From: a virus
Virus record (IMG/VR): IMGVR_UViG_3300031660_000022
Location: 1 to 33,665 of that record
DNA length: 33,665 nucleotides
Reading direction: 5' to 3' (one strand)
The notes below the pieces were generated by a model. That model was not told where the DNA came from. It did not search any database and saw only the letters and a program-made list of their open reading frames with translations. A program made the position numbers and the translations under genes. Shown here piece after piece: positions 7,052 to 15,603 of the stretch; within the stretch, counting starts at the first letter, position 1; the number at the start of each line of letters is the position of its first letter.

Positions 7052-8808
7052 TCGTCTTCCTCCTTGAAATTTTCTAATTTTATACGCTCTACCTTCTTAC
7101 CAATCTGTTCACCTATACTAGATGAATTGGTACGTAGATAATATAAACCTTTAAGCTTAGCCTTCCAAGCCTTTAAGTGTACGCTATTAACGTACGTTTT
7201 ATCACTACCTGATGGAAAGAATAGATTAACTGATTGCCCCTGACAAATCATAGGCTGTCTTCCAGCTGCGTGCTCTACTACCCACGCCTGGTCTAATTCA
7301 AATGCTGTCTTGTACACATCCTTCTCCCAACTGTTCAGATAATCCAATTGTTGAACACTTCCTTCGTGGTGAATAATGTTAGTCCATTGAGCATCTAACC
7401 ATTCCTTCTCTTCACCCAATCTAAGTCTATGTTCCTCAAGTACATTACCCAAGTGCTCGTTCTTAACCAAGTGAGCACCCACCCTAGTCCTATGAGTGTA
7501 AGCGTTAGACTTAATTGGCTCAATACTAGCACTAGTACCACAAATAATACTGGAGTTAGCATTAGGAGCAATAGCAAGTAAGTGGCTATTTCTACGATTT
7601 GTTCCTTTACCATCTGGATACTCTCCTCTTGTATCAGCTAAGGCTGTAGTAGCTTCGACTGCTTGTTCTTTAATTGTCTTAAACATCTTAAGGTTCTGTC
7701 CTGTAGCCAGTGCAGACTCCCAAGGTATGTTCTTCTTCTGTAGATAACTGTGGAAACCCATAGCACCTAAGCCTAGTGAGCGTTCCATAAACGCACTGTT
7801 GGTAGCCCTGAATAATTCCTGCGGTGCTGCCTTAACAAACTCAGTTATAACATTATCCAACATAGTAATCAAGTCACATACTAACGAGGTTTCACTCCAT
7901 TCCTCATAGAGTTCAAGATTGACGCTGGAAAGGCAACATACTGCCGTCCTATCTTCGTTGGTTGCAAGATGAATTTCATTACATAAGTTGCTTCCTTTGA
8001 TTTCAAGTCCCTTCTCCTTTAACGGTTGTGGTAAGTGTCTGTTAGCCTCATCAATAAAGTTGAGGTATGGTTCTCCAGTTCTGAAGCGTACTTCGAGAAG
8101 TCTCTCCCATAGTCCCCTTGCTTTGACAGTCTCTCTAATAGTACCCTCATTATCAACCAAGTCCCAGTCACGATTATCAAGAACACTATCCATAAAAGCA
8201 TCAGTGATATTGACAGCATTGTTAATGTTAAAACACTTACGGTTGGCATCACCCCCTGTTGGCATTCTGATATTAATGAACTCCATAATGTCTGGGTGAC
8301 TGATGTTTGTGTATGCTGCATAACTTCCCTTCCTTGTTTTACCTTGTTTGTAAGCAGTCATAGCTGCATCTGCTACCTTAATGAATGGTATAGGACCAGG
8401 TGCTTTATCAGACACTGGTCTTACATCGCCCCAATGTCCACCTACTCCACCACCCTTTACAGATAGCCAAGCCAGCTCAGACTGGTGTGCAATGAGACCA
8501 TCAAGAGTATCAGGCACATAGCTAAGAAAACAAGAGATAGGTAGCCCATTAGGTTTATCCCCTGGTGCTGGTGCATTACTAAGTATAGGACTACTAAACA
8601 TAAACCAACCATTACTAACTGCATCATATAACCTCTGTGCTAAATCATTATCACCGTCACTATAGGCAACACAGGCTCTAGCATAAGCTTCCTGCGGTGA
8701 CTTCTCCTTACCTCTTAGATAGTAACCAGTCACCAATTCATTAGCCTGGTCTGACATACTCTTATCTCTTGTTCTATCTATAGTTATACCTAAGTATTCA
8801 GTCTTCAT
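7030..8808 (-). CDS. nrdA: Ribonucleotide reductase class I large subunit (NrdA), no ATP cone
   Basis: This 592-aa catalytic subunit has the expected residues: C93 (PISCFLS), the N274-x-C276-x-E278 radical site (SNLCNEI), a second active-site cysteine at C291 (TAVCCLSS), the Tyr pair in GLYYLRTNSS near the end, and a C-terminal C587-x-x-C590 (ECLSCQG) that passes electrons from thioredoxin. It is much shorter than E. coli NrdA (761 aa) because the N-terminal ATP-cone is absent, so dATP feedback inhibition should be missing. The gene overlaps nrdB by 22 nt and the exonuclease gene by 11 nt. A GGGAG site precedes the start. Confidence 0.96.
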   Translation of the reverse strand: MKTEYLGITIDRTRDKSMSDQANELVTGYYLRGKEKSPQEAYARACVAYSDGDNDLAQRLYDAVSNGWFMFSSPILSNAPAPGDKPNGLPISCFLSYVPDTLDGLIAHQSELAWLSVKGGGVGGHWGDVRPVSDKAPGPIPFIKVADAAMTAYKQGKTRKGSYAAYTNISHPDIMEFINIRMPTGGDANRKCFNINNAVNITDAFMDSVLDNRDWDLVDNEGTIRETVKARGLWERLLEVRFRTGEPYLNFIDEANRHLPQPLKEKGLEIKGSNLCNEIHLATNEDRTAVCCLSSVNLELYEEWSETSLVCDLITMLDNVITEFVKAAPQELFRATNSAFMERSLGLGAMGFHSYLQKKNIPWESALATGQNLKMFKTIKEQAVEATTALADTRGEYPDGKGTNRRNSHLLAIAPNANSSIICGTSASIEPIKSNAYTHRTRVGAHLVKNEHLGNVLEEHRLRLGEEKEWLDAQWTNIIHHEGSVQQLDYLNSWEKDVYKTAFELDQAWVVEHAAGRQPMICQGQSVNLFFPSGSDKTYVNSVHLKAWKAKLKGLYYLRTNSSSIGEQIGKKVERIKLENFKEEDECLSCQG

Positions 8809-9547
8809 CTTTAATCTCCCATAGTTTAATTATATCGTCACCATTGTATTCAGAAGGTCTTAACATCCTAGCTACTCTTGCTTGTACAAGTGCATCATCC
8901 TCAGTCAATCCTTTCTCTTCATATGTTTCTACAATAGCTTCCCATACTTCCTTCTCATTAGCCAAATCAAGGGTTTGAAGTATCTTCTCTGCCTTCTTTG
9001 GTCCAATTCCTGGACAGCCTTTATAGCCATCACTTGTATCACCTGTTAGTGTCTGCATATAGAATACATAGTCAGCTTCTTCCTGAGTTACTCTATAGCT
9101 GTTGAGCTTACCGTAGTTGTAGTGAGCTCCTGTAGCTTGATTTAAGTCCTTATCTATGTGACACACTACCCATTCATTAGGTTCTTCATACATCTTCCAC
9201 ACACAGTAATCGTCAGCCTCTGTGTAAGTAGGAGTATGTGTTACCATTTTCTTACTAAGGTATGCTCTAAGAGGTTTCAACAGTTCTAGCCTATGTTTAG
9301 GTGCTTTCCTGTTTCCTTTGTAAGAAGGGAGTACATCATATCTAAATGTTCTCTTAGGTGATAACACACAGAGGTAACCATCGGCATCTGTAGCTTCGAT
9401 GATGTCGTCTATGTTTCTCTTTAAGCCCCTTATAGCACGCTTCAAATCAGTAGTAGTAGTGGTAGTCTCTTCATCCCACTCTGTTACTTCTTGATTAATA
9501 GAAGCGTGTTTATAGATTAAGCTGTCGCTATCAATTAGTGCTTTCAT
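8798..9547 (-). CDS. 5'-3' exonuclease (T7 gp6-like, FEN/PIN fold)
   Basis: This 249-aa protein opens with ALIDSDSLIYKHA, the first acidic metal site. A second acidic cluster is YTEADDYCVWK (about residues 108-118), then HIDKDLNQ (about 130-137). The helix-hairpin-helix region GDTSDGYKGCPGIGPKKAEKI (about 170-190) is characteristic of the 5'-nuclease family. In T7, gp6 degrades host DNA and removes primers. It is slightly shorter than T7 gp6 (about 300 aa). ATG overlaps the upstream TGA as ATGA. It lies next to nrdA, so nucleotide salvage and new deoxynucleotide supply sit together. Confidence 0.92.
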   Translation of the reverse strand: MKALIDSDSLIYKHASINQEVTEWDEETTTTTTDLKRAIRGLKRNIDDIIEATDADGYLCVLSPKRTFRYDVLPSYKGNRKAPKHRLELLKPLRAYLSKKMVTHTPTYTEADDYCVWKMYEEPNEWVVCHIDKDLNQATGAHYNYGKLNSYRVTQEEADYVFYMQTLTGDTSDGYKGCPGIGPKKAEKILQTLDLANEKEVWEAIVETYEEKGLTEDDALVQARVARMLRPSEYNGDDIIKLWEIKDED

Positions 9548-9942
9548 AATGGTATCGTCCAGTTAGCCTTGTTATTGTCAATGTAACCTACCTTCTTGTC
9601 AACCCAATTAGCTTTACCAAAATCAGTGTGACTAGGTAGCCTCTTGTTCTCCCAGTTAAAGTTATACTCTTGCGAACATAGCTCAGATATATTAAACACA
9701 AGAATTATGTTAGGTGTTGATGCTATATACATAACAGTCTTCTCTTGCTTGCCTGCTTCATCCATCAACGACTCTAACTTACTGTATTCAATTATCTGTG
9801 TATTGTAATGGGCTCTTCTAGCCTTAAGTTCAACCAAGTAATCTGGACTCTCGGCATCCCATCTACAATATGTATCTTCTGTTTTAGTTATATCCCAGTG
9901 AAACGTATCTTGGATTTTAGTCAGTAATTGTGCTTCGTTCAT
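9544..9942 (-). CDS. Probable PD-(D/E)XK nuclease
   Basis: A 132-aa protein with the motif SPDYLVELKARR: E38-x-K40 preceded by D34 and D29, with E22 nearby. This fits the catalytic core of PD-(D/E)XK nucleases, the fold of T7 endonuclease I (gp3), which also has an E...D...E-x-K arrangement and a similar length (149 aa). It could be a gp3 counterpart that resolves branches and breaks host DNA, but a RusA-like resolvase is also encoded nearby, so the exact substrate is open. It overlaps the thioredoxin gene by 26 nt and starts after a GGAG site. Confidence 0.6.
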   Translation of the reverse strand: MNEAQLLTKIQDTFHWDITKTEDTYCRWDAESPDYLVELKARRAHYNTQIIEYSKLESLMDEAGKQEKTVMYIASTPNIILVFNISELCSQEYNFNWENKRLPSHTDFGKANWVDKKVGYIDNNKANWTIPL

Positions 9943-10195
9943 CTAGCATCTCCTTAAGAACTTGATAAGGCACATTACCTACTTTAATTTGGTAGCCTGC
10001 ATCATCAACAACGATAGTAGTAGGTACTCCTGTGATGCCAAAGTCACTGGCCATCTCTACACCATCATCTGTTTCAATATCATATGACTCAACAACAGCA
10101 TCAGGGAACTCACTCATAACCTTAACGAATGTAGGTAGATAATCTGCACATACCTCACACCACTCAGCAGTGAAGCGCATTATCTTAATGGACAC
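9917..10195 (-). CDS. Thioredoxin-like protein (GTG start)
   Basis: A 92-aa protein with a thioredoxin fold: active site W12-C13-E-V-C16 in FTAEWCEVCADY, a cis-proline at P58 (TGVPTTIVV), and the final strand/helix. It is probably the reductant for the phage ribonucleotide reductase, whose large subunit keeps its C-terminal CxxC. T7 DNA polymerase uses host thioredoxin as a processivity factor, so a polymerase role is possible but not shown. The start is GTG at 10195, chosen for the AGGAGG five bases upstream. Confidence 0.88.
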   Translation of the reverse strand: MSIKIMRFTAEWCEVCADYLPTFVKVMSEFPDAVVESYDIETDDGVEMASDFGITGVPTTIVVDDAGYQIKVGNVPYQVLKEMLDERSTITD

Positions 10196-10418
10196 GTGAA
10201 CCTCCTACCATTGTTGCTACATCCTCAACATAAGCATCATCCATCTCAGCTATATGAGGTACTAACTGTTGTGTAGTGTATATAGCATACATAATCTCCT
10301 CAACAGGTAAGTCGTGGTATGTTTCACTAAGTGCTTCTAGGTAATCAAAGACTAGGTCTTCAAAGCCACTAATAGGTAAGGCAACGCCTTCCTTTTCTAT
10401 GTATTCATCGTACGTCAT
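10185..10418 (-). CDS. Hypothetical acidic helical protein (77 aa)
   Basis: ATG at 10418 is preferred over the GTG one codon earlier because GAGGAA lies 6 nt ahead. The 77-aa product is acidic and predicted helical (FEDLVFDYLEALSETYHDLP, then LVPHIAEMDDAYVEDVATMV). No known domain is recognised. It lies between the DUF3310 and thioredoxin genes, overlapping the latter by 11 nt, so it belongs to the replication/nucleotide operon. Confidence 0.6.
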   Translation of the reverse strand: MTYDEYIEKEGVALPISGFEDLVFDYLEALSETYHDLPVEEIMYAIYTTQQLVPHIAEMDDAYVEDVATMVGGSRVH

Positions 10419-10420
10419 CA

Positions 10421-10630
10421 CTATTCCTCAGGTTTAGTTAATTCTAACATTATCTTGTTTAAGTACCATTGGGCTTTCTTCAAGTCCTCTAGTCCATTCT
10501 TATATTTGTAACGGCTTACATACTTGACCACATTACCTTCCAAGTAGTTTAGCTGTTGGTCGAGTATGAAGTCAATCACCTCTATGTTTCCTTGCTTATA
10601 ATGGCTAGGGTTTATGTTGTCCTTTGTCAT
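10421..10630 (-). CDS. DUF3310 family protein (T7 gp1.7 N-terminal-like)
   Basis: A 69-aa protein that is essentially one DUF3310 domain: NPSHYKQGNIEVIDFI at 7-22, then GNVVKYVSRYKYKNGLEDLKKA at about 32-53, followed by W-Y-L. In T7, gp1.7 carries this domain and phosphorylates dTMP and dGMP; other phages have it as a short stand-alone protein. Its place among nucleotide and replication genes agrees with a nucleotide kinase-related or nucleotide-binding role, but the short form may not be catalytic alone. AAGGAG lies before the ATG. Confidence 0.85.
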   Translation of the reverse strand: MTKDNINPSHYKQGNIEVIDFILDQQLNYLEGNVVKYVSRYKYKNGLEDLKKAQWYLNKIMLELTKPEE

Positions 10631-10778
10631 CCGTATCTCCTTTGCTTATGTATTTAAATCCTAATTCCTTTAATATTACCAAAGTACCTAGCATACTATC
10701 TATTACTTTATCATCAACAGGTAAGTTAGTAGTAGCTACTCTTCCTATTGCTACGTCAATATTAATCTTCGTATTCAC
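10605..10778 (-). CDS. Hypothetical protein (57 aa, GTG start likely)
   Basis: The GTG at 10778 lies 7 nt after a GGAG and gives a 57-aa protein. An in-frame ATG at 10808 would add a Trp-rich stretch that is only the shadow of the end of the resolvase gene. The product contains a helix VIDSMLGTLVILKELGF and a Lys/Asp-rich tail; no family is recognised. It overlaps the resolvase gene by 17 nt and the DUF3310 gene by 26 nt. Confidence 0.5.
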   Translation of the reverse strand: MNTKINIDVAIGRVATTNLPVDDKVIDSMLGTLVILKELGFKYISKGDTDDKGQHKP

Positions 10779-11181
10779 CCACCAACTCCACAACAGCGTA
10801 ATCTTCATCGCCTATTCCACCGAAGTCAGCTGAGAAGCCAACCACATACTCATAGTTATCATCTTTAATCACACCGTGCTCAACCATAGCATCCATTAGG
10901 AATTTATGAAGAGGAGCAACATAATTATCAACGTCCTTCTTACGCTTGTTGCTAAAGTGAAGAGTGTATTCAGGTCTAAGCACTTTAAACTTAGGTAACT
11001 GTTCACACCACTCCTTAACTATTGCGTGGTAATTCTGCTTGATGTTATTACGTTGCGTGTAGTGCATCGGTAACCAAGTGTTAGTAGATAATAGTAACTG
11101 TCGTTTCTTGTCACCCCTTCCTTTCCAATAGAGAGGTAGAGGTAGTATCGCTTTAATGCGTGTCGTACCAGGTTGTGCCAT
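10762..11181 (-). CDS. RusA-like Holliday junction resolvase
   Basis: A 139-aa protein starting MAQPGTTRIK; this ATG is chosen because AAGGAG lies 10 nt upstream, while the open frame extends 19 codons further into the polymerase gene without a site. The motif KRKKDVDNYVAPLHKFLMDA followed by GVIKDD matches the RusA family, in which paired aspartates bind metal and cut Holliday junctions. T7 uses endonuclease I for this step. The gene sits between DNA polymerase and small replication genes and overlaps the polymerase by 29 nt. Confidence 0.8.
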   Translation of the reverse strand: MAQPGTTRIKAILPLPLYWKGRGDKKRQLLLSTNTWLPMHYTQRNNIKQNYHAIVKEWCEQLPKFKVLRPEYTLHFSNKRKKDVDNYVAPLHKFLMDAMVEHGVIKDDNYEYVVGFSADFGGIGDEDYAVVELVGEYED

Positions 11182-12946
11182 CTTGTGCTTCTCCTTCAAG
11201 TTTAATTCTAAAATTAAGAAGTTTGGTAACTTCAGCAAACGAAGCCTCCGCTATTTTCTTAACTTCGTCTACTTGAGATACTAACACTTCCATCTGTACT
11301 TCATCGTGTATGTTTCCAACCATTCTAGCATCAAACCCTTTCAGGTTATTAGCTAATTGAACAGTATAATACTTCATCACATATGCACCTGCTGATTGCA
11401 GTAGTGTATTTAAAGCAGCGTGTGGACTACGTATGTACATCCTTCTGCCTGTGATACCTGTTATAAATCCCCTAGATGCTGACTTAGTAACAGCATTGAT
11501 TAACTTCTCTAGTGCAGGTAGTGTTTTGAAGAACTTAGCCTTTAGGGCTTTGCCTTCCTTAGCCTTACCTCCAACAATAGAACCAATCTTACCGTCACCT
11601 GCACCATATAAGAAGGCGTAAATAAATGTCTTGGCTTGTCCTCTGCCCTTATCGTACTCAGGAGAGCCCTTAACCCAGTCCTTATCCATTAAGCCTGCGG
11701 CAACACCATTAACATAGTGTATGTCTTCTTCTAGTACCTTCTGTCCATAGCTACCACCATCCCACTTAGCCATAAAGTGAGCTAACATCCTAAGCTCTAG
11801 TCCAGAAGCATCAACACCAACTATTCGATAGCCTTTCTTAGCCTTGTATAACTCTCTACATTCCTTACCCATAAAGGCTCGGGATGAAGGTGTCTGTGCT
11901 ACATTAGGCTTACGGTGAGTACATCTACCTGTTACTGCACCAACGGTATCAACCTGTCCGTGCATACGGTCATCAGCTCCTACTAGTTTTAACCAAGCAT
12001 TGTTACCCTCGGCTACCATACCTAGTAGTTTGTTTACATTAAAGTATTTAGAGAGCAGTCTAGCCTCAGGATACTTTAACTTACTAAGCACAGCCTCATC
12101 TACGATTGGGTTTCCCTTCTCAGACTTCTTAGGCTTCCAACCATACTGGTCACCTAGCCATTTAGCTATGTGGTTTCTAGACCCAGGATTAAAAGTAGTA
12201 AGCTGTATGCTGTTGTGTTCCCAATGTGCTATGCCTAGTCTATTGAAAGGTTCTTTCTTATACTGCTTAACACCCTTACTGAAGTACTTAGGCTTAAACA
12301 CCTTATGTAACTCAGACTCTAGGCTATTCTTCTCAGCCAGTAGTACTACGTGTAGTCTCTGTGCTAACTCTACATCAAACTCCCAACCATCAATAGTCTG
12401 CTGTGTTATTATCTTTGCAAACTCTTGCTCAATACGTAAGGCTTCAGCAGGTAACCAGTCTTTAGTCAGTAGCTTCTTATATAACTTAGCTGTTAGCTTT
12501 ACATCCTGCTCACAATACTCAAGCATCTCAGGTGTATATACATCCCAAGCATCATCCTGCTTACCAAAGTCACCTTTGTTATCATTCAATCTGTAACCAA
12601 ACGACTCAAGAGAATATCTCCCCTTTAGCCTAGGTGGTATATCAGACTGCTCATCAATAGAATGCATATTGTAGTAGGCTAGTTTAGCCAGTATCAAGGT
12701 GTCAACAACCTCACAGTTTAGCTCTACAGCTGGAAACAATTTATTAATAACAGGGATGTCATAACCAATGATGTTATGCCCTACTATGGTGTCATACTCT
12801 CCTAACTGAATTAGCCCATCAAGTACACCATCATAATCAAAGCTAAACATCTTGTCAGCTTCTACATCATAGAATACTAAACAGTGAATAGTGTTTACTT
12901 CACTAAGTAGTCCATTAGTTTCTAGGTCAAAAATCGCTGTCTTCAT
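11153..12946 (-). CDS. DNA polymerase, PolA family with 3'-5' exonuclease (T7 gp5-like)
   Basis: ATG at 12946 follows GAGGAG by 7 nt and gives 597 aa (T7 gp5 is 704). The proofreading domain has Exo I (IFDLETNGL, D7/E9), Exo II (GHNIIGYDIP) and Exo III (YCEQDVKLTAKLY). The polymerase domain has motif A (GVDASGLELRM, near residue 380), motif B (GQAKTFIYAFLYG, near 440) and motif C (GNIHDEVQ, near 548). So both activities should be intact. The gene begins inside the end of the primase-helicase gene, which couples the two replisome proteins. Confidence 0.96.
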   Translation of the reverse strand: MKTAIFDLETNGLLSEVNTIHCLVFYDVEADKMFSFDYDGVLDGLIQLGEYDTIVGHNIIGYDIPVINKLFPAVELNCEVVDTLILAKLAYYNMHSIDEQSDIPPRLKGRYSLESFGYRLNDNKGDFGKQDDAWDVYTPEMLEYCEQDVKLTAKLYKKLLTKDWLPAEALRIEQEFAKIITQQTIDGWEFDVELAQRLHVVLLAEKNSLESELHKVFKPKYFSKGVKQYKKEPFNRLGIAHWEHNSIQLTTFNPGSRNHIAKWLGDQYGWKPKKSEKGNPIVDEAVLSKLKYPEARLLSKYFNVNKLLGMVAEGNNAWLKLVGADDRMHGQVDTVGAVTGRCTHRKPNVAQTPSSRAFMGKECRELYKAKKGYRIVGVDASGLELRMLAHFMAKWDGGSYGQKVLEEDIHYVNGVAAGLMDKDWVKGSPEYDKGRGQAKTFIYAFLYGAGDGKIGSIVGGKAKEGKALKAKFFKTLPALEKLINAVTKSASRGFITGITGRRMYIRSPHAALNTLLQSAGAYVMKYYTVQLANNLKGFDARMVGNIHDEVQMEVLVSQVDEVKKIAEASFAEVTKLLNFRIKLEGEAQDGTTWYDTH

Positions 12947-14555
12947 CTGCAAACTCCTCTGCTACTTCCTCAACTAGTTCTATTCTACCTGTTTTGTGAT
13001 TATAGTTTAATGTATCTGCTCTTCCAAGCTGTCCACCAAACCTGTTCTTTAGGATGCGTACTCCTATATGGTCACCTTCGGTTACTGACTGAGCATCTCG
13101 CTCTAATCCAATAACTGCATCAGACAACTGAGCAATAGCACCTGAACCTCGTAACTGACTTAATGTAATCTGTGCACCATCTTCGTGACCTTTGTCTCCA
13201 GAGGCACGTCTTAGGTGACTGATTAGTAGCATACCTACATTAGTCTCTTCTACTACTGAACGTAACATAGTCATTAGGTTGTCAATAGAGCGTCTCTCAT
13301 CTCCACCTTCCATACCTGATATAACAATAGAGATATGGTCTAGGACAATGAAGTCAACACCACAGTTATGTATCATTACTCGTATCTTAGCTAGTAGGTT
13401 ATCAGTCTCCATTGAACCGAAGTGGTCATACAAGTAGAGTCTGTCTTTGCCAATAGTTTCTTCCCAAGCTTCTTTCTCTTCCTCAGGAGTTAACTCGTTG
13501 TCAAAGAACAAAGGCTTCTGACTATACATACCAAGGAACTTAGTCAGCGTACTACGCCAGTTCTCCTCCAAAGCAATGTAACCAATCTTCTTCTCTTGTC
13601 TAAGCATCAAGTCATATGCAATCTCTCGCACTACAGTTGACTTACCCATACCTGACCCTGCAGTGAATGTAACAAGTTCACCTTTACGTAAACCTTTAAA
13701 CATATCATCCATCTTAGGGTAAGGATACTTACAGGTTTCAAATACTTCCTTCTCTTTGTACTTGTCCCATAACTCAGAGCCATTAAGGATACCATCAGGT
13801 CTCCATTCCTTTGCATCGTAGGTTGCATTAACAACAGCAGAAGCACCCTCAGCTACTAACATCTCGTTAGCATCCTTATATTGAGTGTTAACTACCTTAA
13901 CCTTACCTGGGCTAAGTAAAGGCATTACAGCTTCTACTGCATCCTTGCCAGGCTGGTCATTGTCAAACCATAGAACAATAGTATTAAAGCCTTCTAACCA
14001 TTCTAAGTTCTTCTTAATAACTGTTGCTGCGGATTGAGCACCGTTAGGTAAGCTAACAACAGGATACTTACAGTCAAATGCTTCAGCTACAGATAAACAA
14101 TCTATCTCACCCTCTGTGATGATAACTTGTCTTCCTTTGTCTCTGAACAACTGCTTACCAAACATAACTGTTGGGTTAACTGTTCCTATTGCTCGGAACG
14201 ACTTATCTTTAAATCGTACCTTCTGTCCTACTAGGTCATTAGAGTTATCGTAGTAGTTAGCCAGATATACTGGACTACCATCAATCTCTGCTAAGTGATA
14301 CCCATACTTACGGCAGGTCTTAGCACTTAACCCACGCCCCTTTACAGCTACATATTCGCCGTGTATTAATTCGTCTCTCATTGTGTGTCTCCTTTGTGTT
14401 TTTACTTTTTGTTTGTTTTCGCCTGTGTAATTTGATTTGGAACAACTGAAGCAGTAAGTGTTATTTGTATATTCACTCAAAGCATCAGTTGAACCACAGT
14501 CAGGACAAGGGAGGTGAGCTCTTATTAACTCGCCATCATCATTATCCTGTCTCAT
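12927..14555 (-). CDS. Bifunctional primase-helicase (T7 gp4-like)
   Basis: A 542-aa protein (T7 gp4 is 566). The N-terminal zinc ribbon has C17-x2-C20 and C35-x2-C38 (CPDC, CFSC), which read the primer template. The TOPRIM primase core shows IITEGEIDCLS (about 140-150) and LWFDNDQPGKDAV (about 196-208). The RecA-like helicase has Walker A GSGMGKST near residue 300, Walker B FIVLDHISI near 400, and the LLISHLRR stretch. It unwinds DNA and lays primers at the fork with the polymerase encoded next to it. Its ATG overlaps the SSB stop codon as TAATG. Confidence 0.96.
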   Translation of the reverse strand: MRQDNDDGELIRAHLPCPDCGSTDALSEYTNNTYCFSCSKSNYTGENKQKVKTQRRHTMRDELIHGEYVAVKGRGLSAKTCRKYGYHLAEIDGSPVYLANYYDNSNDLVGQKVRFKDKSFRAIGTVNPTVMFGKQLFRDKGRQVIITEGEIDCLSVAEAFDCKYPVVSLPNGAQSAATVIKKNLEWLEGFNTIVLWFDNDQPGKDAVEAVMPLLSPGKVKVVNTQYKDANEMLVAEGASAVVNATYDAKEWRPDGILNGSELWDKYKEKEVFETCKYPYPKMDDMFKGLRKGELVTFTAGSGMGKSTVVREIAYDLMLRQEKKIGYIALEENWRSTLTKFLGMYSQKPLFFDNELTPEEEKEAWEETIGKDRLYLYDHFGSMETDNLLAKIRVMIHNCGVDFIVLDHISIVISGMEGGDERRSIDNLMTMLRSVVEETNVGMLLISHLRRASGDKGHEDGAQITLSQLRGSGAIAQLSDAVIGLERDAQSVTEGDHIGVRILKNRFGGQLGRADTLNYNHKTGRIELVEEVAEEFADEDSDF

Positions 14556-15196
14556 TAGAAGTCTAAGTCTTCTGAGTCTACTACTGAACCACCTGTATAT
14601 ACATCATCTGAAGCTACGCCTAGTGTAGCGGGAGCAACATAACCACCCTCTACAGCCTCGAAGCCTGCTGATGCATTACCATACGATACTAACTCGATGA
14701 TTTGTACTGCGTTTAAGCGGAAGCTGATACCTACTGTGTTAGTAGAAGCCATATAGTAAGCCTTAGGGTAAACCTTTGCTCTTACTCGACTACCGTTACC
14801 TACTAGAGGACAACCATTAGTGATATCTTTACCTTTGCTATCAACGATAGGCATAGACATATCTTCACCTTTAAAGTCTTTAGCATACTGCTTAGTACGT
14901 AGTTCTAACTCGCCTGTAAGATTACCTTCCTTATCCGAAGCTTCTTTAAATAATTCAGCTTTGGCTAACGACTTCTGCTTAGCAGGTTTAACCTCATTAA
15001 AGGTTTCATCATAGAACGCATCTAACATAGTTTGCATCTTACCCTTAAACTTTACTACTTCTTCAGGAGTAAATACAACACTCATTGAATACATAGGTGT
15101 AGGGTTAAACTTACTAGTTGCTGGCTCAGTTACCTTTGCCCATAATGCGTTACCTGTTGGTGTTACTACTGCTGTTACTTTCTTATTGTTTGACAT
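14555..15196 (-). CDS. Single-stranded DNA-binding protein (T7 gp2.5-like)
   Basis: A 213-aa protein (T7 gp2.5 is 232). It has a beta-rich OB-type body (ALWAKVTEPATSKFNPTPMYSM near the start; GNGSRVRAKVYPKAYYM and VGISFRLNAVQIIEL further on) and an acidic tail VVDSEDLDF ending in phenylalanine, as gp2.5 does. That tail contacts polymerase and helicase. It is the first main gene after the phage promoter at 15604-15623. AAGGAG precedes the start. Confidence 0.92.
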   Translation of the reverse strand: MSNNKKVTAVVTPTGNALWAKVTEPATSKFNPTPMYSMSVVFTPEEVVKFKGKMQTMLDAFYDETFNEVKPAKQKSLAKAELFKEASDKEGNLTGELELRTKQYAKDFKGEDMSMPIVDSKGKDITNGCPLVGNGSRVRAKVYPKAYYMASTNTVGISFRLNAVQIIELVSYGNASAGFEAVEGGYVAPATLGVASDDVYTGGSVVDSEDLDF

Positions 15197-15328
15197 TTTA
15201 CAGTCTCCTTTTATTTACTTATTGTGGCATTATTGCCGTTTATACATCTAACCTAAGATATATAAGTAGAGTAGTCAGGGATAGGAGGTCACTACAAACG
15301 TGATAACCTAACCACTCTCTTATATATC

Positions 15329-15454
15329 CTAGAATTTGATTTCATTTGTTATCCCACCACTACCCTCAGTGTCTCTCCAAGGATATACTTCACCTTGAAC
15401 AGAACAACCAGTACAGCTTAAAATAACAATTGATATTAAAACTAGTTTATACAT
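15329..15454 (-). CDS. Small putative lipoprotein (41 aa)
   Basis: A short gene with a strong AAGGAG site. The product begins MYKLVLISIVILSCTGCS, a signal peptide with one Lys, a hydrophobic core, and Cys at 14 and 17 suited to lipid attachment, then a polar tail rich in Gly, Thr and Glu. It would be a tiny membrane-tethered lipoprotein. In T7-like phages such proteins can be outer-membrane spanins (Rz1-like), but no spanin partner lies next to it. It is the first gene after the second phage promoter. Confidence 0.6.
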   Translation of the reverse strand: MYKLVLISIVILSCTGCSVQGEVYPWRDTEGSGGITNEIKF

Positions 15455-15544
15455 TACTTCTTCTTCTCCTTATTTAAAGATATTTTAATACTTATTTAGT
15501 TAACACTACTTCTACTATTACTATTTCTTTACTTAGTTATATAC

Positions 15545-15572
15545 TACTACTAACCATTATTCTTTAGTAGTA
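15545..15572 (-). other. Hairpin downstream of phage promoter B
   Basis: TACTACTAA (15545-15553) and TTAGTAGTA (15564-15572) form a perfect 9-bp stem with a 10-nt loop, about 30 nt into the transcript expected from the promoter at 15604-15623. No U-run follows. It could protect the 5' end or be a processing site between RNA polymerase and replication messages. The remaining gap DNA (15455-15662) is AT-rich and holds no other gene. Confidence 0.45.
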
Positions 15573-15603
15573 ATAGTTCTTACTTATTTTTGTTTTTTCT
15601 CTG

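Noticed and set aside
12000-12596. Plus-strand open frame of 198 codons
   Set aside because: It lies entirely opposite the DNA polymerase gene, whose exonuclease and polymerase motifs are clear; the Ser/Cys/Leu-rich product is typical of an antisense shadow.
15259-15269. TATATAAGTAG upstream of the SSB gene as a fourth phage promoter
   Set aside because: Only the 11 bp of the initiation half match; the CCCC-containing recognition half is absent.
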